From the NCBI RefSeq assembly GCF_037038585.1, contig NC_092525.1, forward strand, positions 29,476,367-29,540,366: 64,000 bases of DNA. The letters run 5' to 3'. Position 1 is the first letter of the stretch. Every line of letters starts with the position of its first letter. A program made the position numbers and the translations under genes. A model generated the notes under the pieces. That model was not told where the DNA came from. It did no database searches and saw nothing but the letters and a program-made list of their open reading frames with translations. Below, piece after piece: positions 13,001 to 35,263 of this stretch. This DNA comes from Patagioenas fasciata (taxonomy: Eukaryota > Chordata > Aves > Columbiformes > Columbidae).

Positions 13001-14329
13001 AGAGAGAGAAAGCAAGCCAGTTTAGATCAATAGGATGAGACTGTGTAATTTAAACCTGCTGAGTATTGGAGGTTTTGTAATACGTTGTGAGATCGCATGG
13101 AAAACTGCAGGTTTTGCTGAGATTTCCTTGTTTTCTTATGCTGAATTTTGACTGTATTTATCTTACCCATACTACTGATGTGTTCGGGGTAGTAGTGGCT
13201 CCTGGAAATAACCTGCCTCTGGTTTACTGGAAACTTGAACTTCATGCAGTCACGTGGTGGGAGAGGCGGTGAGATTACAGTGGCTGGCACTGAGTCTCAC
13301 TGTGCAGCTCAGGAGGAGCAGGGAACCGCCTGAATTCATAGTGATTGCTGAGGAGACCTAAGCATGGGTGTTCTTGAAACCCAGTTCTTCCTGCAGGGAT
13401 GTCTTTTCATCCGTTTGTGATCTCGTAGTGTGAGAGCAGCAAGCTTTTAATCAGAAACACAGCAGGAGTTATTTAACAATCAGGACAAGAGGCGGTAAGG
13501 TTTCCTTCTTTGCACAATGTGTGAGTTAAAGCATCAGCCAGGCAGCAAGAGATCCAGGTTTAACTTCTTCCTCTGCCAGAAAGGATTTAAATAGTTTTCC
13601 CTCCAAACTGCAGCAATCACTAGCTGCCCAATTTGCTGTGGGAGAGACACTCTCCTCTTTTCCTGCCTGATAACTAGAGTGGCTGGAACATTCATGTGGA
13701 CAAAGGTTTCATTAGTTCTTTTTCAGGATCATTAAATTATCATTGGATAAAACACATATCTAAATTCTGTCTAAATGTGGGCTTGGGCTTGACTCTTGAT
13801 TGAATGGCAAAGCATTTGAATTGCACTTGTTTTATGTGGCACGTATGAAATACTAAACAGGATACAGGAATCTGGCTTGCAGTCAGAGGACATAAATCTT
13901 GTGGTCCTGGAGGTCACCATGTTCTAAGACGGAAGCAAACAAATCTGTCTAACAGCACAGTTTCAAAATTATTTGTGCTGACTGACCAAAATAAATTAAA
14001 AGCAAGTTAGTTCAACATCACATTGACCTTTTCTCTCTGACGGTGGTTATCATTGATTCAGTTACCTTAATTCCTTTCTGCAAGTACAAAGGGTTGATAT
14101 ATTAAGTAATTTTATTTAGCATATGGCTTTTTGGACTGTACTAACCCATTCTAAATTTTCACTATTACTAATCAAATCTGTCTTCAGCTGTGCAGGTTTT
14201 ACAACTGACTTAGAAGTGTGAAGAAAACTTAAATATGTCCTTAGGTTCAGAGGAGCTGAGCAGACTGTGATGATTGTAAGCTTCCGTGGGAACACAAGTA
14301 GCTACTTCTGGAAACAAGGCTTCATAGAG
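1051..14329 (+). CDS. Candidate upstream exons of unidentified gene convergent with RTCA
   Basis: Five candidate exons on the plus strand keep one frame when joined: 1051-1158 (36 codons), 1692-1739 (16 codons), 2207-2229 (23-bp microexon), 4375-4428 and 14245-14329. Each has an AG acceptor, usually with a pyrimidine run, and a GTAAG, GTAACT or GTATGT donor. Junction phases are 0, 0, 2, 2, 0, and the last hands over in phase 0 to the exon at 19679. The first part predicts a helical stretch (STLRRAQRHLEVQ then LRQAIQLYRLAAVLDQ); the exon at 14245 encodes TVMIVSFRGNTSSYFWKQGF. I recognise no family. The chain was picked by eye with some freedom, the microexon is the weakest link, and the 9.8-kb intron could hide further exons. 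The true 5' end lies left of the window or was missed. Confidence 0.33.
4748..4826 (+). repeat. 36-bp tandem duplication
   Basis: Two perfect adjacent copies start at 4748 and 4784, and a third partial copy (GATCCAG) starts at 4820. Each unit begins GATCCAGGTAAGGAGG and ends GATTGTAGAAA. CAG/GTAAGG in each unit matches a consensus vertebrate 5' splice site, though no open exon precedes it. Confidence 0.9.
4858..4895 (-). repeat. Ancient CR1-like 3' fragment, minus orientation
   Basis: The plus strand reads CATAGGAATGACCACACTAGGTCAGACCA. Its reverse complement resembles 'tggtctgacctagtatggcagttcctatg', the 3' end of old CR1-type elements. Short and degraded. Confidence 0.4.
7366..7535 (+). 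repeat. CR1 LINE 3' fragment
   Basis: The block runs in the order expected of a CR1 3' end: GAGGATTTTTGCAATTCAGCTGGAAAAGACCCT, then GTTAGCCTTGCTTTGGTGGGACATTGGACTTGG and TGATCTCCTGTGGTC. The terminal ATTCTATG repeats are lost. Matched to the avian consensus from memory; boundaries approximate. Confidence 0.7.
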
Positions 14330-17300
14330 GTATGTAAGTATTCTTTCCTTGGAAGCAGGCCCTGCCCTATGGAAAAACAGAAACTTCTAAACCAGTGAGT
14401 CACTTTTAAAATTTTGCTCCAGCAGTCCATCAAGTTTGAAAATTTTGTTCCAGTTGTGATTATTAAGGTGAAGGAAATCAGCACATTTGAATGTTTTCAG
14501 TAATTAGCTGCACAGGTCTTTTCTTAGCCCTCCAGCAAAAGCAGCAGCTTAGACTGACTTTCTGGGTTTTTTTAAAATTGTTCCCTTTTTCAGCACTGAA
14601 AAACAGAGAAAGGAAAAATATGGAATTAAGAGTTATTCTCAAAGGCTTTTGAGACCAGAGGCTCTTTCATTTTGGAATGGTAAAAGAAAAAAACAATTAG
14701 TGGTGCTCTTAAGAATGTTTCAGCTGAGAAGTCAATTATGTGTAGCAAAATTGCTGGTAAAACTGAGGAGCTGAAGTTTGAAGTCCAGAGCTATGATGTG
14801 GGGGGTAATAAGAAGATTAAAGGTTTGAATGGCTAGAAAGCCCAAGATTTGCTGGGCTTTATGGAATGTAATTAATTTTTAAGTCCTGCAGTTTTTAAGT
14901 TATACAGTTCAGTTTAACTTGCAGAGTCTTACTTTACAGTCGTACATCTGATAATTCAATTATGAAAATGGACTCTCCCACATAGAAGAGAACGCTAGCA
15001 ATCTTTTTCTGATAAGAGATAATTATACAGCACCAGCAAATCATTTAAACATAAGGGGGCCATGTGCTTATCGTCACTTCTGATGACAAGCCAACTGTAG
15101 GTATCTCAGATTTGTCAGCACATGTTGATATTCCCTGTTCAGCTGGGGCCAGTGCTTTCCAGTGCTACTTCAGAGTAACTTATTCAACTTACTGGTATTC
15201 TGTGACTTTAATTGCTATAAATTGAGACTCTTTCTTTACACTCACATCTTAAAATTAATATGCTGTGGAGTACTCACTAGCAAGCCATTCAAATCAAAGT
15301 AGTCTGTGGCTAAGTTTGCATGGATGATGGCAGGATAAAAGTGATGGAAATGCTGTATAAACTAACTGCTTACTCTCTACTCCCCCGTCTTTCTTTGCCA
15401 AATGCTGTAATCTGATAATCTTTTTTATTTATGCATATAGCCAAAATTCTGTCTTCAATTATACAAATATAAATTGTTTTAGTCATGGTTTCATCATATT
15501 ACAAACAAAGGTTTGCTGTTGTATTATAACAGAGAAGTCTTGATCACTGTTTCTAAAATACAGTATACTGGAATTTGTCTTGGTCTGTACATTGTGATAA
15601 AAAGTGGGTGCTTTATTAGTCACCTTTTTTTTTTAATCGAATGTAATAGCAGTATAGGAAAGTCTGGGATTCAAACAAGCCTGACGTTTTTCAGATACTA
15701 CAAGCCTTAATGACTGAGAAAACATATGAACTACTAGTGCATTCCTGGATTACAAGAGTTGCATAAGCTTCAGGTCAGCTGGAGTGTAAAGTTCTATGTT
15801 TATAGAGAGACTTCCATGTGGAAAAATCAGTAAAGTCTTTCACAAATTGTCTTTACACAGGAATCATTCCTCTGGTAATGGAAGTCTTAAGTGGCTAGAC
15901 AAATATATTTGGAAGGAGAGAAAGAGAAATAATTCTAGATATTTTCTGAGCTAATAAAATTTGTTCTTTCTATGAATCTTTGAAGACTTGCATGGTATGT
16001 CAGAAAGTTTGCCTAAAATTTCATCCTAAAATATTTGTATGTAAAGAAAAAGATTGTTATTATTTGAAAGTGGGATTTTCAAATTGGAGTTCCTTGTTCT
16101 AGCAGATATCCTATCTTTATGGGATTATGGTATTGGATTTGGAAAGCATTAGGCAGAGGAGAAATTGTGAAACACCTCAGAGACAGCTGGATGGTACAAA
16201 GACTCAAAACCACACAGCTTGTAGTGTGAGCTTCTGCATCTGTGTACTCCATAAGAGTTTTTAGCTTTTAAGTGGACTTATCAGTAGGTTTCCTAAGCCT
16301 TGAACTTGGGTCTTCAATGCACTAGTAAAGCTGGGATTAAAGGAAAAAATTGGGTTCTGCCTGAGTTTACACAAGACTGTGTTCCCACTTGTTTTACCTC
16401 AGTCTTTACAAACTTTTCTGCAGTCAAATATTAGGAAAACACTTTCCAGTTGACCTATCTTACCTGATTTTTAGATACTGATACTACTTCCTATTCCCTC
16501 CAATCCTCAACAGATTGAATCTCTGGGTTTGCATTCACTTATTAATTCAAGAAGATGTAGCTCTAATTCTAAAAAAAAAGTATCAATTTTTTCCATTGTA
16601 AAAAAATTTAGTTTGGCATTTTTTCCCTACATGCACCTTTATTTGGTATAGTGTTTTATTTAACTTATGGCTCATTTTAACTATGTCATTTATAAATAAA
16701 CCATACCGGAATATTTTAGAGGATGCTTCCGCACTGTGTTTGAATGACCACGAGTTGCCAGACAGGGCATTCAGGATCATAGGATAATTGAGGTGGGAAG
16801 GGACTGCAGGAAGGCTCTGGTCCAAACTCCTGCTGCATGCAGGGTCAGCCGTGAGCTCAGACTAGGTTGGTCAGGGCTTTGTCCAGCCTGAGCTCTTGTC
16901 TCAGTTTAACCCCGCTGTCTCTCACCCTCCCGCCATGCACCAGCATGAAGGACCTGGCTCTGTTTTCTCCATAATCCGCTTGCAGGCACCAGCAGGTTGC
17001 TGGTGGGTGCCTAAATCTGTCCCCTCCCCAGGCTGAGCAAGGCCCTTCCCTCAGCCTCTCCTCACAGAGCTCCAGGCCCAGACCAACTTGACCACTGGTG
17101 TCTTTCTTGTATGGAGGAGGGGTCCAAAGCTTGAAAGCACTTTTCTCAACATGGTCTAGAAAAGAGTAAATGTTTTACTAATATTTTAGTGACCAAAATG
17201 AGATGCACAGGCTCAGAAAAGGAAAGGTTACCAACTGAAGTAAATTTAAGGGCACGAGAGGAGAAAAGGTTCCAAGGTACTCACTCTTTTTGAGAGAAAC

Positions 17301-19678
17301 TCAGTTCAGTCAGAACCAGAGTGCAGTATTTCCTGGGGAGGTTTTTTTAACCAGCTGCATAGAATGCCTTCTTATTTGTCTTGAGACTTCAGTCGCTGCA
17401 CATCTCAGTGCAGTGCCTTTCTCTGGTCATCTTTCATCCAAACACGGTTCTCTCTCATGGAAGTACGCTACGGACACAGCTTTTGAGAGGATTAATCCCA
17501 TTTCCTTGGTATATGGAACTTGTGAATCATCACCACTACTTGTTTGAGCAGTATTAAATGTAAGCATCTTAGTTGTATCTATACACCCACACTGAAGTTT
17601 TTATATAAGATTCAAATGTGCCTGATTAACATAAGAAAACTCAGTGCACATTTGTAGAGCAGGTGCAAGCAACGTCTCATCTCTTCCTGAACAAAAGGTT
17701 AATACATTCTCACAAGTGACTTAATCCAACCTTATTGCTAAAAATTATTTGATTGTAAATTTATATAAATGAAAGTTTAAAAGCTTTAAGCAATGCACTA
17801 TAATTATTAGCTCGGAGTCAAAAAGGGCAGAAAGATTTTAAAAAGTTACACCACTAATTACCAACAACTAATTTGCACACACTGCATTAATTTTAAGAAT
17901 TAATTATACTGTAAAATTTAAGCTTAAGTACATGCAGCACGTGCAATGTAGGAGCATGATGTAACAAGATCTGCAGCGCATGTTTTGACTTGTAGATTTA
18001 AAATCTAAGTGAATTGAAAATAAATGTAAACCTGGAAGATTTAAATTTTATGATACAGAATCCCATTGAAAAGGGAAAATAGCACCTTGGTCAAATATGA
18101 ATTTCTGTGTGTGGATGTATAGCAGGAAGCCAAAATTCTTTTGGGAATTTCATCCTATTGAAGAGTAAAATCTTTTGTGAATGTATCCCATCTAGGGATT
18201 TTCCAGACCTTGAGGAAAAAAAGGCCGTATGTAAAGCCTGACCAAATCTGCACCAGGTTCCTTCAGTCCTGGAAGCGCTGCAGGGGTGGCATAAGGAGAC
18301 AGGCAGTACAGTGACAAAGGCGAGCAAGGAAGGGTCAGCTCACTGGCCTTCCCATCCATGCAGTGGTGGCCCCATCAGTCATGTCACAAGAGAAGGCTGG
18401 ACACTTGAATGGGCCTAAGGAAGCTACCAAGGACTGCCAGTTATTAATGACCGGCGGCTATTTTTAACCAGCTTATGGAGAGCAGGGAGGTGAAGTAACA
18501 GTTGTCAGTATTACTGAGCTGCCATTTATTGTACACTTAGGAAGAGAAGGTCAAGTAAGCTTTTTTTCTGTGGTAACCTGGGTTTTGTTAATCTTTGCTA
18601 GGTAGGTTGGCTGAGCATTTATACACTTCTGTATGTCTGTCTGGAACACAGGAATTGCATTTCAATCTTTCAACGGGAATTTTTTGTTCAGTGATTTTTT
18701 TTCTCTGTAGAAACAAAGCCTGCATATTTTAAAATTCTTCCCAAAATAATTTTTTAGTTAGATAGACCTGATTTCAGGAAGTGTTGGATATAGCTGGGAA
18801 TTCTAACATGAAAGAGTTCTCCTAAGCGTTTGCTAGCTCTTATTTTTTTGTTGCAATGGTTCCAAGACAGTCTTGGGCATTTGTAAATGTGGGAAGAATT
18901 TTGGTAGCACTGCAGATAACACCTCAGGTGTGCAAACTGGCATAGTTTTTCAGAAGCAAATAAAAGCTATGAAAAGATACTCCAGCCAGCCTTTGAGCAG
19001 ATAGGAAATTGTGGTAAGGCTTATCTTTTCATGCATAATTTAGTATGTATATGTGCACAAATGTGTAAAAGCCTGCCTAATCTGAAAGATTTAATTTAGC
19101 TGTGCTTTTATTCATAAGGTTTTATTCGCATAACACGAGCTTGTGATGCTGATTTATTTAGTCTTTAAATCATCTAGGCATTAACATCTAAGTATACTTA
19201 CAGACCACAAAGAATCTATTACGCAAGAAAGTGTGTCGTTCTTGTTTGATTGCTAAAGTGAAGCAGTGATTACAGGGCAAGAAGGCCAAGTGTGTAAGGC
19301 ATTCACTAGAGATTTTAAATGTAAGGGGTTTCAAGCCCCTAAAGGGTTAGTTGCTGGATTGTACTTTATAAAGATGTATACAATGTTGACTTTGAATAAT
19401 AGTACAAAGAATGTTCTCAAGAAGCATAATTTCTATAAATGTTTTAATTGCATAAAAAAAATTAGATTTAATTGCCTGCACTCTTGTGAAAGTTGCTTGA
19501 TTGGCTCTTGGTTGAAAGATACTCAACTACACAGAATCCAACAATTGAACTTCAAAAGTATTAAAAAGGAATACTTTATTTGTTACAAACTGTACTCAAT
19601 ATGCTTTTCTGTATTGATTTTAAGCAATAATATGTAACTATTTGTAATTAATTTTTGGTTTTATCATCTTATTTCTAG
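14330..19678. other. Intron or intergenic sequence with one CR1
   Basis: This lies between two candidate exons of the unidentified plus-strand gene. Apart from the CR1 fragment at 16774-17115 I see AT-rich unique sequence. A 14-bp stretch near 18541-18554 is bracketed by good acceptor and donor consensus but is too short and breaks the phase chain, so I do not call it. Confidence 0.45.
16774..17115 (-). repeat. CR1 LINE fragment, minus orientation
   Basis: The plus strand starts ATCATAGGATAATTGAGGTGGGAAGGGACT, the reverse complement of the avian CR1 3' terminus. It continues with the internal 3' region (GGTTGGTCAGGGCTTTGTCCAGC and CTGAGCAAGGCCCTTCCCTCAGCC). It is GC-rich against its surroundings. 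This is a 5'-truncated copy of roughly 340 bp. Confidence 0.85.
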
Positions 19679-21776
19679 GGTTTACTGAAGCTGCCTGGTT
19701 TTCAGCTGCCAGAGCAACCTGAGGATTCCCCACATACCAGAAATCTTCTGAGTAAGGTAGAAGTGATTATCTAATTGTCTTCTGCCATGTTTTCTCCTGA
19801 AGAAATACTGAACTGGTACAGTGCTAAGCTCATTTTCCCTCTATGTTTCCTGTAGCAGGAAGTAACTTCCATTTAAGAAGTAGTCCCTCAGCTTAAGAAA
19901 CAAATAAAAAGCTCCATCAAAACAAACAAAATGCTCCCCCCCAACAAACAAACAAACCAAAACAAACAAACGAAAAACAACAAAAAGCATAAGCCTTTTA
20001 CCTGGTCACACTAAATGTCAGCTGCAGGAGTGGTTAAGCTCTGTTAACAAGTTGATCAGAAAAACTGTAGAACCTCCATCTTTGAAAATTTTCAGAACCC
20101 GACAAGGCCTTGAGCAACCTGATGTAGCTTATAAGTTAGAGGTGCTTTGATCAGGAGGTTAAATTAAATTACACCTAGCCATCTCTTCAGAAGGAATCTC
20201 CACATTAGAAGTAAAATTAGCCAAGTGTATTAATTTTTTGAATTGTGGAAACAAGTAAAGATCAATTTAAATGTGGTTTAGAAGAGCTTGTTTTCTTAAG
20301 CACAGAGAACAGCTCCTTGTGGCTTTCTTTCAAGTTCTGTGGGAAAATATATTCTGAGTTCTTCCAAAAGGAAACATTGCAAATCAGCAGCAGCACAGAC
20401 TAGTAATTCAGAGAGGTGCTCTACATCAGCAGTCAGGTCTGTGGTACAAACGCACTTCAGCGGGTGTCTGCTGCCTCCTGCAGACCGTTCCCAACCTTAG
20501 GGAAAAAGAACCGTCATTTGGCCAGACATTAACAGCATCCCATTCCTTTGCACTAGTTTTTGGGTGGGGAGAGAGAAAGAAAACTAAGAAGAAATGTATT
20601 GTTAAGCAGATAGTTGGAGAACATTTTTGTGTATCAGCAAAGGATTTTTGTCATGTTAGAAATGCACCTTAATGCAATTATCTTAACAAGTACGACAAAC
20701 CATACTTCAAGTTACAACTTCAGTTGTTTAGATTTAATTGTCACAACTGAGGAAAAAAAAAATCTTAGAGCAACGGGTGAAGTCTGGGTTATGGAAAACC
20801 TTGAAATCAATTCAAGCTTCCAGAACAAGCTTTTGTAGCGCTATCAAGGCCAGATTGGCAGAAAGTCTTCCTTACTTCATCCATAGATGGGGGATTTTAT
20901 ATACCTAAATATACCTGCGTGTTTATGCAGTGCTGTGTACATACATTTCTGTATCTCTGTGCCTATACATCTGTGTTCAACAGCTGAAATCAAGTACACC
21001 CTTTAAAAAGACTAAACAACAGCTTGGTGAAAATACAGACTCAGCTAGCATGTTAACAAGGACAACTGCAGACAGAAAATCCAGTCATATCGTAAGTTAA
21101 TATTTTGTGTTTGTGATGTAATGTTTTTTAGCTTGCTTGAGAAGTTTTTTTTTAAAAATAGATGAAATCAGATGTAAAAGAAGATTGTTTCACGCATTGA
21201 GTGGTGGGTTTTTTCTGTTGGGAAAGAAATTCTCCTTCTGAAAAGTTACTTTGTATCCAACTCCCACTAACACAACCTGCTGAGAAAACAGCAAATACAA
21301 ACACCAGGCTTTTATATGGTGATACTGCTTTATTATTTCCTCATGCACAATTTAAACAAAATGGCTAAAGAAGGAAAGCAATACAGATTTGATGGTACAC
21401 TTCATTCCCTATACCTCATAACATAAAGGTTCCCAAAGAACAAAACTTACATTTTTCAGAGAGGAAAGAATGTATCACTATTTTTTCAAAACTGAAATAG
21501 TTATTTTCTTCTGTGGTGAATCTGAATTATTAAAGCTTCTAATTGAAGCTCTCAAATACATACAATGTATTCTATTTATTGTCCTGTCTGTACTCATTCT
21601 GCTGCTAATACTTTAAAAAAAAAAAAAAAGATAAAAGTGTAAAGTTGCCATTTTTCACACCACAGATTCTCAGCACATCAAGGAAAAACTCGACATCATC
21701 CTTGAAGTCAAAGCCCTCAGATGTGACAGAAGGCTCCTCCTGTTCATGCGCATATCATACATCCATTGAAATGTAG
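19679..21776 (+). CDS. Last three exons of unidentified gene convergent with RTCA
   Basis: Exons 19679-19756, 20984-21091 and 21666-21776 are each open in only one frame, that frame is phase 0 in all three, and they join without a stop until TAG at 21774-21776. Acceptors are good (ttatttctag, gtgttcaacag, cacaccacag); donors are AAG/GTAGAA and ATC/GTAAGT. The predicted tail is about 98 residues, rich in Ser, Thr and Lys, with pieces such as LKSSTPFKKTKQQLGEN and ILSTSRKNSTSSLKSKP, which suggests a basic disordered C-terminus. A stronger-looking donor (CTGA/GTAAGG at 19751) would put a stop in the next exon, so the AAG/GTAGAA donor is preferred. I cannot name the protein. In human, as I recall, the next gene beyond RTCA is CDC14A on the same strand as RTCA, so a convergent gene here is not the expected neighbour. 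Confidence 0.55.
19920..19985. repeat. (CAAA)n-type low-complexity tract
   Basis: CAAA and AAAC units with a short run of C dominate this stretch, between candidate exons at 19756 and 20984. Confidence 0.85.
20064..20195 (+). repeat. CR1 LINE 3' fragment
   Basis: Contains CTGTAGAACCTCCATCTTTG, ACAAGGCCTTGAGCAACCTGATGTAGCTT, GTTAGAGGTGCTTTGATCAGGAGGTT and ACACCTAGCC, matching the ordered blocks of the CR1 3' end. Degraded; end points approximate. Confidence 0.65.
21329..21334 (-). terminator. Distal poly(A) signal for RTCA
   Basis: The plus strand reads TTTATT, giving AATAAA on the minus strand about 510 bases after the RTCA stop. A second minus-strand AATAAA lies at 21575-21580. Either fits. 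Both would make the RTCA 3' UTR run antisense to the last coding exon of the convergent gene (21666-21776). Confidence 0.55.
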
Positions 21777-21840
21777 TGCAGTACATCACTGAGGTATGTT
21801 GAATTTTGCTTTTGTCAGTTTTCTGCCTTTTTTTAAAGCC

Positions 21841-31110
<9,270 letters not shown>

Positions 31111-34100
31111 TTCTCTTCTGTTATTTCTTAGTCGTCTGATTCATTGCATTGCCTATGCGATACACTGCCAGCAGCGCTCCTCTGCCCCGCCACCTGCCCG
31201 CTTTGCACAGCGTTCTGCACGGAGGGGAAACCTATTACTTTGAGTCCCAGGAGCCTTGATATTTGTACATTAAGTAGTTGAGCTACCTTATTGTACTTCA
31301 AGAGGTGAATCTACTTGATTGCGTTTTAGGACGCTTATAGTCTCCTATACCATCCTGAAGACTTTGTGCTTTCTTCTGTCTTTATGTGCTATGGTCGTCC
31401 TGCTCTTGTGAAGAATGTTGGTTTCCAATTATGTCACTGCTGTTTTGTGGAATGTCAGAAACATCTTTTTGAAGATAATCCAAGTGAAAACAAAACTAAG
31501 GATCAGTTGTAGTTCTCAATTTTTGCTTTTAAAAATTATTTGTATTGTATTTTGAAAAGGAGAAAGGAATGGTGGTTGTCCATGGAGGCTGTAAGTTGTG
31601 AGGAAGTAAAGAAAGAAGCCTGGAGGTCTTTGTGTGAAGTAGTAGGGACATAACAGTCACCTGAACACTAGTACATGGTGCCAGGTGTTTAGGTGAGGAA
31701 TAACATCTAACTGAAACATGCTACCGCGGACATCGGTTTAGTGTATAGGCAACTATATATTTGGAGATTCAGAATATATAGGCAAAACAAATCAAATGTA
31801 AGTAAATGTTCACTAAAATGACTTAATGTGACAGCAAGTCAGAAGAGTTCTATAGAGGAGTATCCTTTAATGTGAAGTCATTGCCATTGAGCACAAGCTA
31901 TGCAATTTGACTTTGAAATTCGATGTTATTAGGTAATCAGTTGCCTGCAGGATGCATAAAAACGTTTTTTCTGAGGCTAGCAGTAGAGCTTCGGGATCAG
32001 TGATGACTTAGAAAAGCACAGCGGGCTTCTTTTTAAGGAAACAACCAAAACTGAACTAAACAGAGGCAAGGCAGTTCTCCCCCAAATAGCAAACAGCTCC
32101 CAAGTTGTCTTGGTTCAACCATGGGTCTTAGTTGGGCAGATGCCCCTGGCTGGTGTGTCCGCAATAGCAGTGAGAGGCTGGAGTGGGTCCTCAGTTTCTT
32201 CTCCCCACTGTAGCTCCGTGCACTGAACACTTGCACGGAAAAGGTGTTATCTTTCTGTGGTTTTACTGCCTCTAAATTGTCATACAAACAGCCCAATAGC
32301 GGTGACATAAACATAACTGCTGGTACTGTGCCTGTCTTTTATTACTGTATTTTTCCAGACATCAAGATATGTAGGTGGATATGCTATGGATATTAGAACT
32401 AATTTTATCTTATATATTCTTTTGGTTTTTTCCTTATTTGGCATTACACCAAAAATAGTAGTATGGTGATTAAATACTGAAATTAATAAGCACAGACTCT
32501 TTAATGGATTGTATTTTTTCCACTTGTTAGAACGGAACACTGTTTTATGAACAGATTGGGTACTGTATATTTGCTTTAACATCCTAGCACACCAGCTTTT
32601 TAGTAGAGAATATGCAAAACTGCAAACCAAAAAGATTCAGTTTTTTTTTAGTGCAGTGGTTTTGAATTATTCCTACAGATGTAATTTGAAACAGCATTTA
32701 AACTCTTCTGTAACAAAGTCAGTCTGTCTTTTTTGGCAGTGATATTACTAATTTACTACCTGCATTGGTTACCAAATGTTAAAAACACATGGAAAGCATT
32801 ATGAAACTTCACATTTAGAAATAGTTCATAGATTTGCTGTGCTCCTTCACTGTCTGAAGAACCTTTCAGAAAATTCCATTGATCCTTTAAGTTGATTTCT
32901 GGATAAATATAATTGTAACCATGAAAGAAAACCATCTCATGTGCAGTTCTTAAAAAATACCATTAAAGTTGATGTGAAACTACAGTTACTTGAAGACTGA
33001 TTGCCTATATGTTAACAGAAATAAGAGGGCAGCTGTCCCTGCCTGCTGATGTCAAGTTCCTTTCCAATTCATACTTCAGATTAACCTTTGATTGCAATAA
33101 GAACTGACAAAAATATGCTAATTTTTCCTGCAGTCTAGGAGACCCTTGCAGCATCCATTCTTGATAAGAATGTTTCAGATGGCTGATGTAGTTTATACCA
33201 TGTATGCTTTTTGTGTGTGTGTCCTGATTAAACTGATTGCTTAGAGAAACAATAGCAAGTATGAATCTCTTACTAGATCTTGTCATGATTTTTGTTCATT
33301 GATTATGCTATTGTGGCTTTGATCTTCCCATGTGTTGTGTTAGTGTAAGAAGTTACAATATTTGGCAAAGTTTATGCTAGTTTAATGGTTATTGTACATT
33401 CAGTGTGTGTTCAGTATAATAGTGTTTCCATAAGAACTTATATAAACTAGAAACTGTTGCATCAGGAATTAAATGAGCTCTACGTTCCTCAGTCCATTAT
33501 ATTAACACTTGAGACTTTTCTCTCCCAGGTTTGCATTCACCGTGTTAGATCGTGCAGCAGCATTCGCTTTATAAAATCAAAATATGTGTGCGTGTTTGAC
33601 AAATCTGCCCTCAAGTTTAGTCATCAACAGCGATTATTCAGAACATCTGCTGGTAATCTTTTTCATAATAAAATAATGTATTTTATTTTGCTATTTTATG
33701 AGTGTTATGTTAGCAGTTTGTATATGACTGGTATGTAGACTAATTTTGATGCATTCAGATTGTTCTGTCTGATATATTTAATACTAAACATGCTGTATTT
33801 CCATTTCCTTGTTTGTTTTAAGTTTTATTTGGCCAAATTGTCCAGTTTAAGCTTTCTGACATTGGAGAAGGGATTACAGAGGTGACTGTAAAAGAATGGT
33901 AAGCTCTGCTTTATTAGAAATACACTAAGAAATCATTAAGTAGTTTAACAGCTGTATCAATTATTTATCTGAGAATATGTTTTCTGAGTTACTAGGGAAG
34001 TTTTTTAAGTTTAATTTTCCACATTTTAAAACCTATATATATATACTGAGCTTTACATTTTGTTTATTTGCAATGTGGTTAATTTGGGAGTGGAAAAGAT

Positions 34101-35263
34101 GTGAGGAGTGGGATGGCCTAACTGCACCTGTATTTAGGCTTTCTTTCAGTGACTAATGTTTCTAGAGTGCTGGAGGTCTGTCTTTTATTACACTTGCTTA
34201 GGCTGAACTTCAGAAACAAATGACTAGTCTGGAGAATCTAGATAATTTCATCCTATACCCCTTTCCTATTGACTTTAGTAATTTGAACATTTAAATGGTT
34301 TTTAAAAAGCCAATGATTAAGCAAAATCAAAGTGTACAGTGAAGGAAGGCAGCATTGAAATGCCCCATTCTCTGTACAAATAGGTGAAAATACCTCCTTT
34401 GCATAGAAGACAGCGTTTCCCACTTTTGGTGTCTTTTCTGAAAATGATTGTATACTGATTCTGGCACAAAACGAACTTCCTTATGTTCAGACTAAGCTGG
34501 GCTAGTTCTTATTTTTTAGATGTTTTATAATCTGTCAAGAAAACTCTGCTTTACCAAAGTAATCGGAAAAATATATGTGTGATGATACTGTAAATCATCG
34601 TGTCATTTCAGACAGCAAAGGGTTCTGAAGCAGTCAGGCAAAAGATATATAGCAAATGTATCCATTATGTAGAATTTGTCCTCTTAACTGGAATGCATTT
34701 GCATGTTGTGGGGATGTATATAGCTGAAGTTATCAAAAGAATACACAGCATGGATTTTTACACTTAGTATGTTTTATGCTGACCTGTGTCTTTTCTCTTA
34801 GGTATGTAAAAGAAGGTGATAGTGTGTCTCAGTTTGATAGCATCTGTGAAGTACAGAGCGATAAAGCATCTGTTACTATTACTAGTCGTTATGATGGCAT
34901 CATTAGAAAACTCCATTACAATGTAGATGAAACTGCTTATGTTGGAAAACCATTAGTGGACATTGAAACTGATGCTTCAAAAGGTATTTTAAGCTGTTTT
35001 TTCACTTATATATTTTATGTTTGTTCTTATAAAACCTTCAGTGACAGAGGCGTTTACATTTTCCTCCTGAAAATCTTAAAATTGAATTATTTTTTTTCCT
35101 TTATAAAGTCAAGAAAATTAGTAGAAAAAGCTGTGATATTTTACTAGGATTTAAAATCTCAAAAGCCAGACATGTCCTATTGAAAGTTTAGCTTAAGCAG
35201 CAGCCTTTAGCATGCTTTGTTCCCATCCACAGTAGCTCAAAGTAAATGTTAAAAAGTTCAGCT

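Larger units (their letters stand above)
4429..14244. other. Long AT-rich stretch without recognised gene
   Basis: This would be a 9.8-kb intron of the unidentified plus-strand gene. It holds a 36-bp tandem duplication (4748-4826), two CR1-type fragments (about 4858-4895 and 7366-7535), a poly-T run at 7970-7987 and a strongly AT-rich block at about 5480-5770. A somewhat GC-richer patch at 9354-9830 carries an interrupted antisense frame, noted under findings. Nothing else looks like a conserved exon. Confidence 0.5.

Noticed and set aside
15141-15172. Possible 32-bp plus-strand exon in the unidentified gene
   Set aside because: Splice consensus is fair, but all three frames are open and including it breaks the phase between the exons at 14329 and 19679.
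1-21300. CDC14A, expected on the minus strand left of RTCA by human synteny
   Set aside because: No minus-strand frame carries recognisable phosphatase sequence such as the HCKAGLGRTG signature, and there is no CpG island in this part. It probably lies further left.
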